Positions 28,048 to 36,899 of a stretch of 64,000 bases of DNA are shown one piece after another. The notes below the pieces were generated by a model. The model saw only the letters and a list, made by a program, of their open reading frames with translations. It made no database searches and was not told the origin of the DNA. The DNA comes from Cutibacterium avidum ATCC 25577 (lineage in GTDB: Bacteria; Actinomycetota; Actinomycetes; Propionibacteriales; Propionibacteriaceae), in the NCBI RefSeq assembly GCF_000227295.1, contig NZ_JH165054.1:336628-400627 (forward strand), given 5' to 3'. Positions within the stretch are counted from its first letter, which is position 1; every line of letters begins with the position of its first letter. Both the position numbers and the translations under genes were made by a program.

Positions 28048-29832
28048 TCAGGACTGCGGGTTGACCGGGGCCCATTCCGGACCAGTCTCGGCAAGCTTGG
28101 CGTCCAGCTTGCGGAAGATCGGGCTGGGCTTGGCCAGCAGGGTTCCGACCGCGATCTCGCGACGCCCCCACGAAGCCTTCTCCGAAGCGTAGTCACCCAT
28201 GAGGATGGGGGCAGCACCGTCGGTCTCGACGAGCTCGGGCTGGGCCGCCCACACGCCTTCGCCCCCCAGCGCCTCGTATATCTTCTGGGCCGAGTGCGGC
28301 ATGAACGGGGTGAGCATGGTGTTGACGTCACTGACGACCTGAAGAGCCACGTGCAGCACGGTGTCGCGGCGCTCCGGGTTGTCCTTGAGCTTCCAGGGCT
28401 CTTGGGCGGAGATGTAGGCGTTGGCCAGTCCGACAATCCTCATAGCCTCGGTGATGGCGGCCTTGAACTTGGCGTGGGCCAGCAGGTCCCCGACGGTGTC
28501 GAATCCGCCAGCCGAGGCGTCCAGCAGTTCGCGATCGGCGTCGGTCAGCTCGCCGGCAGCCGGGATCTCGCCACAGTTCTTGAAGGCCATCGAGATGGAC
28601 CGGTTGACGAGGTTGCCCCACTCATTGGCCAGCTCGAAGTTCACCCGTCGGACGAACTCCTCCCAGGTGAAGTCGGTGTCCTGATTCTCCGGGCCGGCCA
28701 CCGCGATGAAGTAACGCAGGGCGTCTGGTCCGAACTCACGCAGGAAGTCCCCGACGAAGATGGTGGCACCACGCGAGTTCGAGACCTTCGAACCACTCAT
28801 GGTGAGGAACTCACTGGAGACGATCTCGGTCGGCAGGTCGAGGATGCCGAGCTCCGCGGAGGGCTCGCCTCCCTTGTCACCACGTCCGTTGGTGCCCAGC
28901 AGGATGCCGGGCCAGATGACGGAGTGAAAGACGATGTTGTCTTTGCCCATGAAGTAGTAAGAGCGGGCGTCATCGTCGTTCCAGAACTCGCGCCAGGCAT
29001 CTGGCTTGCCGATGCGCCGGGCCCACTCGATGGAGGACGACAGGTAGCCGATGACGGCGTCAAACCACACGTAAATGCGCTTCATGGGCTCGTTCTCCCA
29101 GCCCTCGACCGGCACCTTGACGCCCCAGTCGAGATCACGGGTGATGGCGCGTGGACGCAGCTCCTCGAGGAGGTTGTGGGAGAACTTGAGAACGTTGGGA
29201 CGCCAATCGGTGCGGGTGTCGATCCAAGCCGTCAAGGACTCGGCGAGGGCGGGGAGATCGAGGAAGAAGTGCTCGGTCTCGCGGAACTCGGGAGTGGCCC
29301 CGGTGGTCTTGGAACGCGGATTCAGCAGATCGGCCGGGTCGAGCTGACGACCACAGTCGTCACACTGGTCACCGCGGGCGTCGTCGTACCCGCAGATCGG
29401 GCAGGTGCCCTCGATGTAACGGTCCGGCAGGGTGCGACCGGTGGACGGCTCGAAAGCACCCATCTCGGCCTTCTTGACGACGTAGCCGTTCTCGTGGAGG
29501 CGGGTGAAGATCTCCTGGGTGACGTGAGCGTGGTTGTCCGTCATCGTCGAGGTGTACAGGTCGTAGGACAGGCCAAGGCCCTGCAGGTCAGAGGCGATGA
29601 TGCGGTGATACTTCTCGGCGCACTCCTGGGCCGTGAGACCCTCCTGATCAGCCTTGACCGAGATGGCGGTGCCGTGGCAGTCCGAGCCGGAGACCATGAG
29701 AACTCGGTGGCCCGACATTCGCATGTACCGGGCAAAGACGTCAGAGGGGACACCGAATCCGGACACATGGCCGATATGTCGAGGCCCATTGGCGTAGGGC
29801 CACGCGACGGCGGCAAGAATGTTGGCACACAT
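28048..29832 (-). CDS. metG: Methionyl-tRNA synthetase
   Basis: It charges tRNA-Met. The 594-residue protein has [17 protein letters not shown] (HIGH motif exact), the knuckle [18 protein letters not shown] with four Cys for zinc, [11 protein letters not shown] (KMSKS replaced by KVSNS, common in this subgroup), and a C-terminal anticodon-binding helical domain. No C-terminal tRNA-binding EMAP domain is present. The start is ATG 29832 ([16 protein letters not shown]), 7 bases from a TAGACT -10 box; the 8 residues before it are not conserved. It converges on the exonuclease gene across a hairpin. Confidence 0.96.
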   Translation of the reverse strand: MCANILAAVAWPYANGPRHIGHVSGFGVPSDVFARYMRMSGHRVLMVSGSDCHGTAISVKADQEGLTAQECAEKYHRIIASDLQGLGLSYDLYTSTMTDNHAHVTQEIFTRLHENGYVVKKAEMGAFEPSTGRTLPDRYIEGTCPICGYDDARGDQCDDCGRQLDPADLLNPRSKTTGATPEFRETEHFFLDLPALAESLTAWIDTRTDWRPNVLKFSHNLLEELRPRAITRDLDWGVKVPVEGWENEPMKRIYVWFDAVIGYLSSSIEWARRIGKPDAWREFWNDDDARSYYFMGKDNIVFHSVIWPGILLGTNGRGDKGGEPSAELGILDLPTEIVSSEFLTMSGSKVSNSRGATIFVGDFLREFGPDALRYFIAVAGPENQDTDFTWEEFVRRVNFELANEWGNLVNRSISMAFKNCGEIPAAGELTDADRELLDASAGGFDTVGDLLAHAKFKAAITEAMRIVGLANAYISAQEPWKLKDNPERRDTVLHVALQVVSDVNTMLTPFMPHSAQKIYEALGGEGVWAAQPELVETDGAAPILMGDYASEKASWGRREIAVGTLLAKPSPIFRKLDAKLAETGPEWAPVNPQS

Positions 29833-29839
29833 GGTGCGA

Positions 29840-29845
29840 AGTCTA
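29840..29845 (-). promoter_or_regulatory. -10 box of leaderless metG
   Basis: TAGACT on the minus strand ends 7 bases before the ATG at 29832. Confidence 0.5.
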
Positions 29846-29917
29846 TCGGAACGCACCCTCGCGGCCGCATCGTCCCGCGGCCAGCGTCACCGCGACGTCA
29901 CAGGCGTCGGTAGGCCG

Positions 29918-31168
29918 TCACAAGTGGTGGTGGCCCCACTTGGCCAGCCGGTGATGGTGGTCGAAGACCTTGTCGACGTCGAAGAAGTCCCGGTAGATGT
30001 GGGGGGTGTGACGCATCCCGTATCCGTCGACGTGCAGTCTGCTCTGCACGACGAGGCCGAGGTCGGGCCGCTGGTTCACCGTCGTGCCGTCGGACACGTC
30101 GCAGATGACGTCGAAACCAGCCTCGCGGATGACCTTCATGAGGGGGCCGTCCAAGGCGGCCAGAGAACCGAACGGGGTGATGTACAGGGACGTGGGGCCC
30201 AGGAGTTCGCCGACCTCCCGCTTCCATTTGGCGGTGTCATCGGCAACCCACTCCCGGGTCATCCGTTTCGAACCCAGGTCAATGTGTCCGTAGGAGTGAC
30301 TGGCGAAGGTCCACCCCCGTTTCCTCATGAGGGCGATGATGGGCTTGACGGCCTCCTGTTGGGCGGCCCGGTTGCGCTCGTGACGGTCAGTCCGGTAACC
30401 CAGGATGCCTTCGTACCCAGTGAGCCCCAGGGTCGCGGCCGCCCCGTTGAGGCTGAATTCAGGATGGGCACGCAGGTACCCGTCGAGCAGTCCGACGATG
30501 CAGTTCGTGGGCTCCTCGAACTGCCTGCCGGTCGACGGGTCCTTGCCGATACTCGACAGGTGCCCGGTCGAGTCGATGATGATCCGGTCCATGAACCCCT
30601 TGCCCAGGAGGAAACGGTTGAAGCTGAGGTCGTCGATCGACAGGACGAGGGGCTTGTGACCGCGAGGCACGCGCAGCTCGGGGTTGGGCACCACGGCGTG
30701 ACCGCGACGCACGAAGCAGTCGGCCAGCGAGACGAGGACGTAGTGACGGGCGCGCAGCTCGTCGATCAGGGCGATGGCCTCCGACCGGGTGATGTACCAG
30801 TCGTCGAAGTCCTGCCCCTCCTCGCTGGCGAACGCCATGCGGGGGAAGGGGATGATCTGGTGGATGAACAGATGCTGGACGGTGCCGTGGAAGGGTTCCA
30901 GATCGGGCTCGGCCCAGTGCTCGCGCACCGGTTGCCAGTCGTCGACACGGGTGGGAGAGGTCACGGAGGTCGGCGAGGTCGTGGGAGTCGGTGACCCGGG
31001 AGCCGCCCCTCGGCGGGTCGGCGTCCCACTCGGGGCGGTCGACGCCCCGGACTCCTCGCCGGACGAGCCGCTCGAGACCCTCTCGCCGGATTTCTCCGCG
31101 CATCCGGTGAGAGCCATGAGGGTGGCCCCCATGAACCAGTCACGCCTCGAGAACCGCTTGTGCACCAT
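29918..31168 (-). CDS. Polysaccharide deacetylase family lipoprotein, possibly Tat-exported
   Basis: 416 residues. The N-terminus KRFSRRDWFMGATLMALTGC combines a twin-Arg motif and a lipobox, so Tat export with lipidation is likely. A Ser/Thr/Pro-rich spacer runs to about residue 75. The NodB-like fold shows LVLSIDDLSFNRF (metal-binding Asp-Asp) and ASHSYGHIDLG (HxxxH metal ligands). These enzymes deacetylate or otherwise cleave N-acetyl groups of cell-surface sugars; the substrate is unknown. ATG 31168 has GGGGAG 7 bases upstream, favouring it over the GTG at 31174. Confidence 0.85.
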   Translation of the reverse strand: MVHKRFSRRDWFMGATLMALTGCAEKSGERVSSGSSGEESGASTAPSGTPTRRGAAPGSPTPTTSPTSVTSPTRVDDWQPVREHWAEPDLEPFHGTVQHLFIHQIIPFPRMAFASEEGQDFDDWYITRSEAIALIDELRARHYVLVSLADCFVRRGHAVVPNPELRVPRGHKPLVLSIDDLSFNRFLLGKGFMDRIIIDSTGHLSSIGKDPSTGRQFEEPTNCIVGLLDGYLRAHPEFSLNGAAATLGLTGYEGILGYRTDRHERNRAAQQEAVKPIIALMRKRGWTFASHSYGHIDLGSKRMTREWVADDTAKWKREVGELLGPTSLYITPFGSLAALDGPLMKVIREAGFDVICDVSDGTTVNQRPDLGLVVQSRLHVDGYGMRHTPHIYRDFFDVDKVFDHHHRLAKWGHHHL

Positions 31169-31224
31169 GCCCACGCTCCCCGATCAAAGATAGGACGGTC
31201 ACCTCATGGTGTCAGATATGTGTA

Positions 31225-32145
31225 TTACCGATATCCCCCACCATCGCGTACGACCGTACCCTGATGGAAAATCAGCTTCCACCCATGGGGACCGCGCCGC
31301 CACAGCGACGCGCGTAACGACTCCCGCGCCCCGGACCTGTGGCGCCAGCGCAGCAGGACGGTCTGCTCGGACAGCCTCACCACGCCCAGCGCCTCGATGC
31401 CGACACGGCTTCCGAGTGTCTGGCTTCGGGCCTCGGCCAGCACACGGCCCCTCGTCCAGATCCTCCCGCTCACCCCGTGTTCGACGAAGTCCTCGTCGAG
31501 CAGCTCGGTCAACGCCTTCTGACGCCGGTAGGGGTCGGGGTCGACGAGTCGGCGCTCCAAGGCGACGAGTTCGGCAGTGAGCACCTGGTCGGGATTGGCG
31601 GGGGCAGGCGGAAGGTCGAACAGCTCCGACTGGGCCTCGACGGCCTCCTGAGACCGGTCCGATCCGGCCGAGAGGGAATCGTCGGCAACTGTCATCCCCG
31701 GTCCGTGGTCGACCGGGGTGCCGTCCCGGAAAGCGGTGGCAGCGGCCCGAGCTCGCACGTCCGCGGCCTCGTTGAGGGCATGGCCCGCATGCCCCTTGAC
31801 CCACTCGAAGGTGACGTCACGCCCACGCAGCTGGACGTCGATCTGCTCGAGCAGGTCACGGTTGAGGACGGGTTTTCCGTCGGCCTTGCGCCACCCCTTG
31901 CGCTTCCATCCTGGCATCCACTTGGTGCAGCAATTGATGGCGTACTGGGAGTCACACAGGATTGTCAACGGCTCACTGAGGCCGCCGGTGGAACGCAGCA
32001 GGTCGAGGACGGCCATGAGCTCGCCCATGTTGTTCGTGCCGCGCGGCCAACCGCCCGCAGCCCAGGTGTCGTCGTCGATGTACCAGGCCCAGCCGGCTGG
32101 TCCCGGGTTGTCGAGGGAAGACCCGTCGGCGGCGGCCACGATCAT
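31225..32145 (-). CDS. rnhA: RNase HI fused to a C-terminal NTF2-like (DUF4440-type) domain
   Basis: 306 residues. Residues 1-150 are RNase HI: AAADGSSLDNPGPAGWAW (Asp), NNMGELMAVLDLL (Glu), ILCDSQYAI (Asp) and WVKGHAGHALNEAAD (His and Asp), so all active-site residues for cutting RNA in RNA:DNA hybrids are present. A linker (about 150-200) leads to a domain of 100 residues, LVALERRLVDPDPYRRQKAL to WKLIFHQGT, typical of the SnoaL/NTF2-like DUF4440 fold. The ATG at 32145 overlaps the cdd stop by 4 bases, making it the last gene of the nucleoside-transport operon. A longer frame upstream is antisense/shadow of cdd. Confidence 0.9.
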   Translation of the reverse strand: MIVAAADGSSLDNPGPAGWAWYIDDDTWAAGGWPRGTNNMGELMAVLDLLRSTGGLSEPLTILCDSQYAINCCTKWMPGWKRKGWRKADGKPVLNRDLLEQIDVQLRGRDVTFEWVKGHAGHALNEAADVRARAAATAFRDGTPVDHGPGMTVADDSLSAGSDRSQEAVEAQSELFDLPPAPANPDQVLTAELVALERRLVDPDPYRRQKALTELLDEDFVEHGVSGRIWTRGRVLAEARSQTLGSRVGIEALGVVRLSEQTVLLRWRHRSGARESLRASLWRRGPHGWKLIFHQGTVVRDGGGYR

Positions 32146-32555
32146 GACTTCTCCTGTTGGTTGGTTACTCGGTCCAGGTCGTCGATGCCGAATGCCTGCG
32201 GGAGCACCTCGGCCATCGTCTGCACCCCTGCCGGGGTGTCGATGAGCATCGTCGGACCGCCATGTTCCCACAGCAGCTGACGACACCGTCCGCACGGCAT
32301 GATCGTCGTCCCCATCGCATCGACGCAACAGAAGGCGAGGAGATGTCCCCCTCCCCCGGCCACCAGGTCGCTGATCAACCCGCACTCGGCACACAGGGTG
32401 ACACCGTAGCCAGCGTTCTCGACATTGCACCCGACGACGACGCGACCATCCTCGGCAAGTCCGGCCGCGCCCACCGGGAAGTGGGAGTACGGCGCATAGG
32501 CACGCTTGGTCAGTTCACGGGCGCGACGGCGCAGCGCCTCCCAGTTGACGTCCAC
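32142..32555 (-). CDS. cdd: Cytidine deaminase
   Basis: 137 residues. It deaminates cytidine and deoxycytidine to uridine. AYAPYSHFPVGAA, NVENAGYGVTLCAECG (zinc Cys and catalytic Glu) and MPCGRCRQLLWE (two zinc Cys) are diagnostic of the homotetrameric Cdd type. GTG is the start, with AAGGAG just before it inside the end of the permease gene; the stop of the permease is 1 base away. The gene order permease-permease-cdd strongly suggests that the ABC transporter carries nucleosides. Confidence 0.95.
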   Translation of the reverse strand: MDVNWEALRRRARELTKRAYAPYSHFPVGAAGLAEDGRVVVGCNVENAGYGVTLCAECGLISDLVAGGGGHLLAFCCVDAMGTTIMPCGRCRQLLWEHGGPTMLIDTPAGVQTMAEVLPQAFGIDDLDRVTNQQEKS

Positions 32556-32556
32556 G

Positions 32557-33915
32557 TCACTCCTTGATGTACGGGGTGCCGTCGGCTGCTGGCGACCTCA
32601 CCTTGCCCACCAGCCCGGCGACGGCGACGATCGTCGCGATGTACGGCAGGATGAGCAGGAACTGCGAGGGCATCGGGGCGCTGATCGTCGACAGCTCAGT
32701 GGACAGCTGTGTCACGAAGCTGAAGAACAGTGCCATGACGGCAGCCAGGCCCGGACGCCAGCGGCCCATGATGAGGGCCGCCAGGGCGATGAAGCCATTA
32801 CCCACCGTGATGTCCTTCGAGAAGGATCCGACGGTACCGATGGTGAAGTAGGCACCGCCCAAACCGGCGAAGATGCCACCGACGAGCACGGCCGACCAAC
32901 GAACACCGGCGACGGAGATACCGACGGTGTCGGCAGCCTCGGGATGCTCACCCACGGAACGCACCCGCAGACCCCATTTGGTGCGCCACAGCAGGAACCA
33001 CACCAGCGGGATGCAGAGGAAGCCGATGTACACCAAGATCGTCTGGTCGAAGAAGATGGGGCCGAAGAACGGGATCTTGGACAGCACCGGAATCGGCACC
33101 GCCTCCATGATCGGCGCGGTGTTGTACTTCTCGGCCTCGGGCGAGAGCAGCTGAGTGTAGAGGAAACCTGTTAGGCCGGATGCGAAGAGGTTCACCACCA
33201 CGCCCATGACGACCTGGTCGACGACGTACTTGATGGTGAAGACGGCGAGCAGGGCGGCAGTCAGCACCGAAGCGATGATCGCCGCGACGATGGCTGCGAA
33301 GACCGAGTGGGTCATCGATCCGACCAGGGCTGCAGCGAAGGCTGCAGTGAGCATCTGACCCTCGATGGCAACATTGACGACACCGGCACGCTCGCACATG
33401 ACACCGCAGAGGGCGCCGAGGACCAGCGGGGTGGCCACCGACAAGGTGCCCTGCAACTGACCTGCCACCTGGAAGGGCAGTTCACGGCCGGCGGCCGCCC
33501 AACTCAGGAATCCGATGATGATCGCGACACCGGCCACCACACCGGCGGTGACGGTGAGGGTGTGACGGCTACGGCCCATGAAGAAGGCAGCGGATGCCAA
33601 CAGACACGCGATGGCACTCACGAGGACGATCGGGAAACCGGAGACGGTCAGGGTTCCCAGTTCCTTGCCGGCCAGGGCATCCGTGAAGGCGAAGTGGGCC
33701 TTGCCGGAGGTCTTGCTCAGCAGGAAGAACAGGATCACCGCCATGATGGCGATGAGCACGCCCGTCGACAGACGGTGGGTACGGCCCTCGCGGGACTCCA
33801 CCCGCTCGAACTCCAGCTCCTTGTCGAGGCTCTCGCTAGCCTCGGGGGGCAGCTCCACACCTGTCTTGGTGATGTCGGATGTGGTGGGACGAGGAAAACG
33901 CGATGCCGGGCTCAT
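32557..33915 (-). CDS. ABC transporter permease, BMP/nucleoside type (second permease)
   Basis: 452 residues with about ten membrane segments and an N-terminal cytoplasmic extension of some 45 residues. PF02653-type features are LVLGALCGVMCERAGVVNVAIEGQML and VDQVVMGVVVNLFASGLTGFL, and WGLRVRSVGEHPEAADTVGI is the coupling-helix loop. It resembles the YufQ/NupQ permeases that transport nucleosides or bases. The start overlaps the stop of the other permease by 4 bases. It pairs with the gene at 33912 in a heterodimer. Confidence 0.9.
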   Translation of the reverse strand: MSPASRFPRPTTSDITKTGVELPPEASESLDKELEFERVESREGRTHRLSTGVLIAIMAVILFFLLSKTSGKAHFAFTDALAGKELGTLTVSGFPIVLVSAIACLLASAAFFMGRSRHTLTVTAGVVAGVAIIIGFLSWAAAGRELPFQVAGQLQGTLSVATPLVLGALCGVMCERAGVVNVAIEGQMLTAAFAAALVGSMTHSVFAAIVAAIIASVLTAALLAVFTIKYVVDQVVMGVVVNLFASGLTGFLYTQLLSPEAEKYNTAPIMEAVPIPVLSKIPFFGPIFFDQTILVYIGFLCIPLVWFLLWRTKWGLRVRSVGEHPEAADTVGISVAGVRWSAVLVGGIFAGLGGAYFTIGTVGSFSKDITVGNGFIALAALIMGRWRPGLAAVMALFFSFVTQLSTELSTISAPMPSQFLLILPYIATIVAVAGLVGKVRSPAADGTPYIKE

Positions 33916-35174
33916 GCCAGGGCCCCCTTCGTGGTGGTGTCGGCCGAGACCGGACCGCGGTCACGCTTCCTGCCTCGCTTTTCCTTGCGCGTCTTGAGGA
34001 AGGGCAGGATCGTCTTGACCAGCATCGGCGCTGCCACGAACATGACGATGACGGCCTGGATCACTCGGACGAGGTCCAGAGAGGTCTGGGTCATGGCCTG
34101 CATGCGCAGACCACCCTGATTCATGGCCCCCCAGAACAGACCGGCCAGCACGATACCGAACGGCTTGGAGCGGCCCAGCAGGGCCACCGTGATGGCGTCG
34201 AAGCCGATGGTTCCGACCAGGCCGATGGACAGCTGGGTCGGGGTGGCTCCCGAGATCGGCCCCAGGGCGACCTCGACACCGGCCATACCTGCCAGACCAC
34301 CGGAGACGACCATGGTCCAGGCGATGATCGAGTTGGTGTTCATACCGGCAGTGGCCGAGGCATTCGGGTTGGCCCCGACCGCGCGGATCTGGAAGCCCAG
34401 ATGGGTGCGATCCAACAGCCACCATGTGCCCACGGCCAGCAGCAGGGCCAGGAAGAATCCCAGGTGCAACTGGGACCCGGCCAGCCGTGGGAAGGTGGCG
34501 TTCCAGTCGACGATCGGGGCGATCGGGTCGGTACGACCAGGCATCTGGAAGGCCTTCGTCGTCAACAACCACGCCAACAGACCACTGGCGATGTAGTTGA
34601 GCATGATCGTCACGATGACCTCGTTGGCGCCAGCGTGGGCCTTGAGGACGCCGGCGATGGCACCCCAGATGGCTCCGCCCACGAAACCGGCGATCACGGC
34701 GAACAGCAGGTGGATGGGCAGCGGCAGGGAGTGGAAGTTGAATCCCACCCAGGCAGCCAGCGTCGCTCCGGCAATGGCCTGGCCCTGACCACCGATGTTA
34801 AATAGGCCAGCCTTAAAGCCCAGACCGATGGCAAGACCACCACAGATGAGCGGCGCGGACTGGGCCGTCGTCGCGGTGAGGGCCTGCCAGGACCCGAAGG
34901 CTCCCTGGAACAGGGCGGCATAGGCCGAGGAGACCTGAGCCCAGGAATCGGTCAGGGCGTCAGGACGGGAGAAGAGATAGCTCCACTCCTTGTTGATCTT
35001 CGGATCCGCAGCGACCATGACGATGGCCGAGACGATGAAGGCCAGCACGAACGCGGCAATCGTCACCCACAGGTCATTCCACCGGAAGGAGCGAGGCGGC
35101 TTAGGCTCCACCTTGGTCGCGGCAGGCGCCGTCGTCTCCTTCGACGGGGTGGGCTTCGGGGATTCGGTACTCAT
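33912..35174 (-). CDS. ABC transporter permease, BMP/nucleoside type (first permease)
   Basis: 420 residues, with a charged Pro/Lys-rich N-terminus and about ten membrane segments. LICGGLAIGLGFKAGLFNIGGQGQ and the GFQIRAVGANPNASATAGMN coupling loop match YufP/NupP-type permeases. It overlaps the ATPase gene and the second permease gene by 4 bases each, so translation of the operon is tightly coupled. Confidence 0.9.
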   Translation of the reverse strand: MSTESPKPTPSKETTAPAATKVEPKPPRSFRWNDLWVTIAAFVLAFIVSAIVMVAADPKINKEWSYLFSRPDALTDSWAQVSSAYAALFQGAFGSWQALTATTAQSAPLICGGLAIGLGFKAGLFNIGGQGQAIAGATLAAWVGFNFHSLPLPIHLLFAVIAGFVGGAIWGAIAGVLKAHAGANEVIVTIMLNYIASGLLAWLLTTKAFQMPGRTDPIAPIVDWNATFPRLAGSQLHLGFFLALLLAVGTWWLLDRTHLGFQIRAVGANPNASATAGMNTNSIIAWTMVVSGGLAGMAGVEVALGPISGATPTQLSIGLVGTIGFDAITVALLGRSKPFGIVLAGLFWGAMNQGGLRMQAMTQTSLDLVRVIQAVIVMFVAAPMLVKTILPFLKTRKEKRGRKRDRGPVSADTTTKGALA

Positions 35175-36760
35175 TCCGAGACCTCCTTGTGCCCCTTGGC
35201 GACGCTGTCACACGCCTCGTCATAACTGAATCCGGCCATCATGAGACCGAGGACGTCGCGGGGAGTTCCCGTCGGGGCGATGCCGACGATACGACCGCGG
35301 TACATCACCGCGATGCGGTCCGACAACGCCTCGATCTCGTCGAGCTCGGTGGAAACGATGAGCACGGCGGTGCCGTTGTCCCGTTCCTCGACGATCCGCT
35401 GGTGCAGGAACTCGATGGCGCCGACGTCCACACCACGGGTCGGCTGTGATGCCACGAGCACACTCAGCGGACGCGACAGCTCGCGAGCCAGGACGACCTT
35501 CTGCTGGTTACCACCGGACAGGGAAGACACCGGAAGCGATGCCGAGGGAGTACGGATGTCGAACTCCTCGACGCGGTCGCGGGCGTTGTCAGCGATACGC
35601 CTGAGCTGAAGGTTGCCGTGCTTGGAGTAGGCACCCACCTGGTTCAGGATGAGGTTCTCCGCGATGGAGAACTCCCCGACGAAACCGTCACGCTGACGGT
35701 CCTCGGGCACGAATCCCAGGCCAGCTCCGATGGTCTTGATCGGGGCCGCGCCGGTGGTGTCCTTGCCGTCGATGCGGATGGACCCTGAGGTCGGCTTGAT
35801 GAGACCGAGCAGGGACGACGCAAGTTCGGTCTGGCCGTTGCCCTGCACACCGGCGACGCCAAGGATCTCCCCGCCCTCGACGGTGAGAGAGACATTGTCG
35901 ACGACGACAGATCCGAGGTCATCGGCCACCGTGAGGTTCTCGACCTCGAGACGCGGCCCGGTCGGCTTGGCCTCGTCCTTGTCGACGACCAGCTTGACGG
36001 CTCGACCCACCATCATCTCAGCGAGCTCGGCCTCGGACTGATCGGCAGAGGCCTCGCCGACGATCTTGCCGCGACGAACCACCGTGATGTCGTCAGCAAT
36101 GGCACGGACCTCGCGCAGCTTGTGGGTGATGAAGACGATGGCTCGACCCTCGTCGCGCAGGGTCTTCATGACGGCCATGAGCTCGTCGATCTCCTGCGGA
36201 GTGAGCACGGCGGTGGGCTCGTCCAAGATGAGGTACTTGGCGTCATTGGCCAGGGACTTGAGGATCTCGACGCGCTGCTGGACGCCGACCGGCAAGTTCT
36301 CGATCACCGAGTCCGGGTTGACGTCGAAGTGATAGCGATCAGACAGCTCGCGCACCTTCGCGCGAGCTCGTCCCATCGACAGCACACCGGCAGTCGATTC
36401 CTCTCGTCCGAGCACGATGTTCTCGGCCACCGTGAACACGTTGACGAGCATGAAGTGCTGGTGGACCATCCCGATACCGGCCGCCATGGCCTGCTTGGGA
36501 TTGTCGAAGTGCTGCTCCACACCATCGATGTAGACCGATCCCTCGTCCGAGGGCAGCAGCCCGTACAGGATGTTCATGAGGGTCGACTTGCCGGCACCGT
36601 TCTCACCGAGCAGGCAATGGATGCGCCCGGGGACGATGTCGAGGTCGATGTGGTCGTTGGCCGTAAGCGTCCCGAATCTCTTCGTGACTCCGCGCAGACT
36701 CAGTCCTTCCTTGACTGGAGCGCGGTCGCCGGGTGGGGCAGCGGTGGTGTTCGTTGTCAC
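35171..36760 (-). CDS. ABC transporter ATPase, BMP/nucleoside (RbsA-like double ATPase) type
   Basis: 529 residues carrying two ATPase halves. The first has Walker A LLGENGAGKSTLMNIL and LPVGVQQRVEILKSL (signature) with LILDEPTAVLTPQE; the second has GVAGVQGNGQTELASSL (degenerate Walker A) and SLSGGNQQKVVLARELS. This double arrangement is normal for RbsA/YufO-type importers of sugars and nucleosides. A hairpin separates it from the binding-protein gene upstream. Confidence 0.92.
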   Translation of the reverse strand: MTTNTTAAPPGDRAPVKEGLSLRGVTKRFGTLTANDHIDLDIVPGRIHCLLGENGAGKSTLMNILYGLLPSDEGSVYIDGVEQHFDNPKQAMAAGIGMVHQHFMLVNVFTVAENIVLGREESTAGVLSMGRARAKVRELSDRYHFDVNPDSVIENLPVGVQQRVEILKSLANDAKYLILDEPTAVLTPQEIDELMAVMKTLRDEGRAIVFITHKLREVRAIADDITVVRRGKIVGEASADQSEAELAEMMVGRAVKLVVDKDEAKPTGPRLEVENLTVADDLGSVVVDNVSLTVEGGEILGVAGVQGNGQTELASSLLGLIKPTSGSIRIDGKDTTGAAPIKTIGAGLGFVPEDRQRDGFVGEFSIAENLILNQVGAYSKHGNLQLRRIADNARDRVEEFDIRTPSASLPVSSLSGGNQQKVVLARELSRPLSVLVASQPTRGVDVGAIEFLHQRIVEERDNGTAVLIVSTELDEIEALSDRIAVMYRGRIVGIAPTGTPRDVLGLMMAGFSYDEACDSVAKGHKEVSE

Positions 36761-36805
36761 GGGGCAGATCCTTCCACGTCTGTTCCCTGATGTCGTGTGA
36801 ACCGA

Positions 36806-36846
36806 CGACGACGCGCCGACCTCCCGGGGAGATCGGCGCGTCGTCG
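36806..36846 (-). terminator. Intra-operon hairpin between binding protein and ATPase genes
   Basis: CGACGACGCGCCGA (36806-36819) and TCGGCGCGTCGTCG (36833-36846) form a perfect 14-bp stem; the loop itself contains a CTCCC/GGGGAG pair. No T-run follows. It is likely a partial terminator or mRNA stabiliser that lets the lipoprotein be made in excess. Confidence 0.65.
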
Positions 36847-36899
36847 GCTCACGTGGCTGGCAGCTCAGCAGCTGCGCAAACCGAGTTCACGCTTCACGC

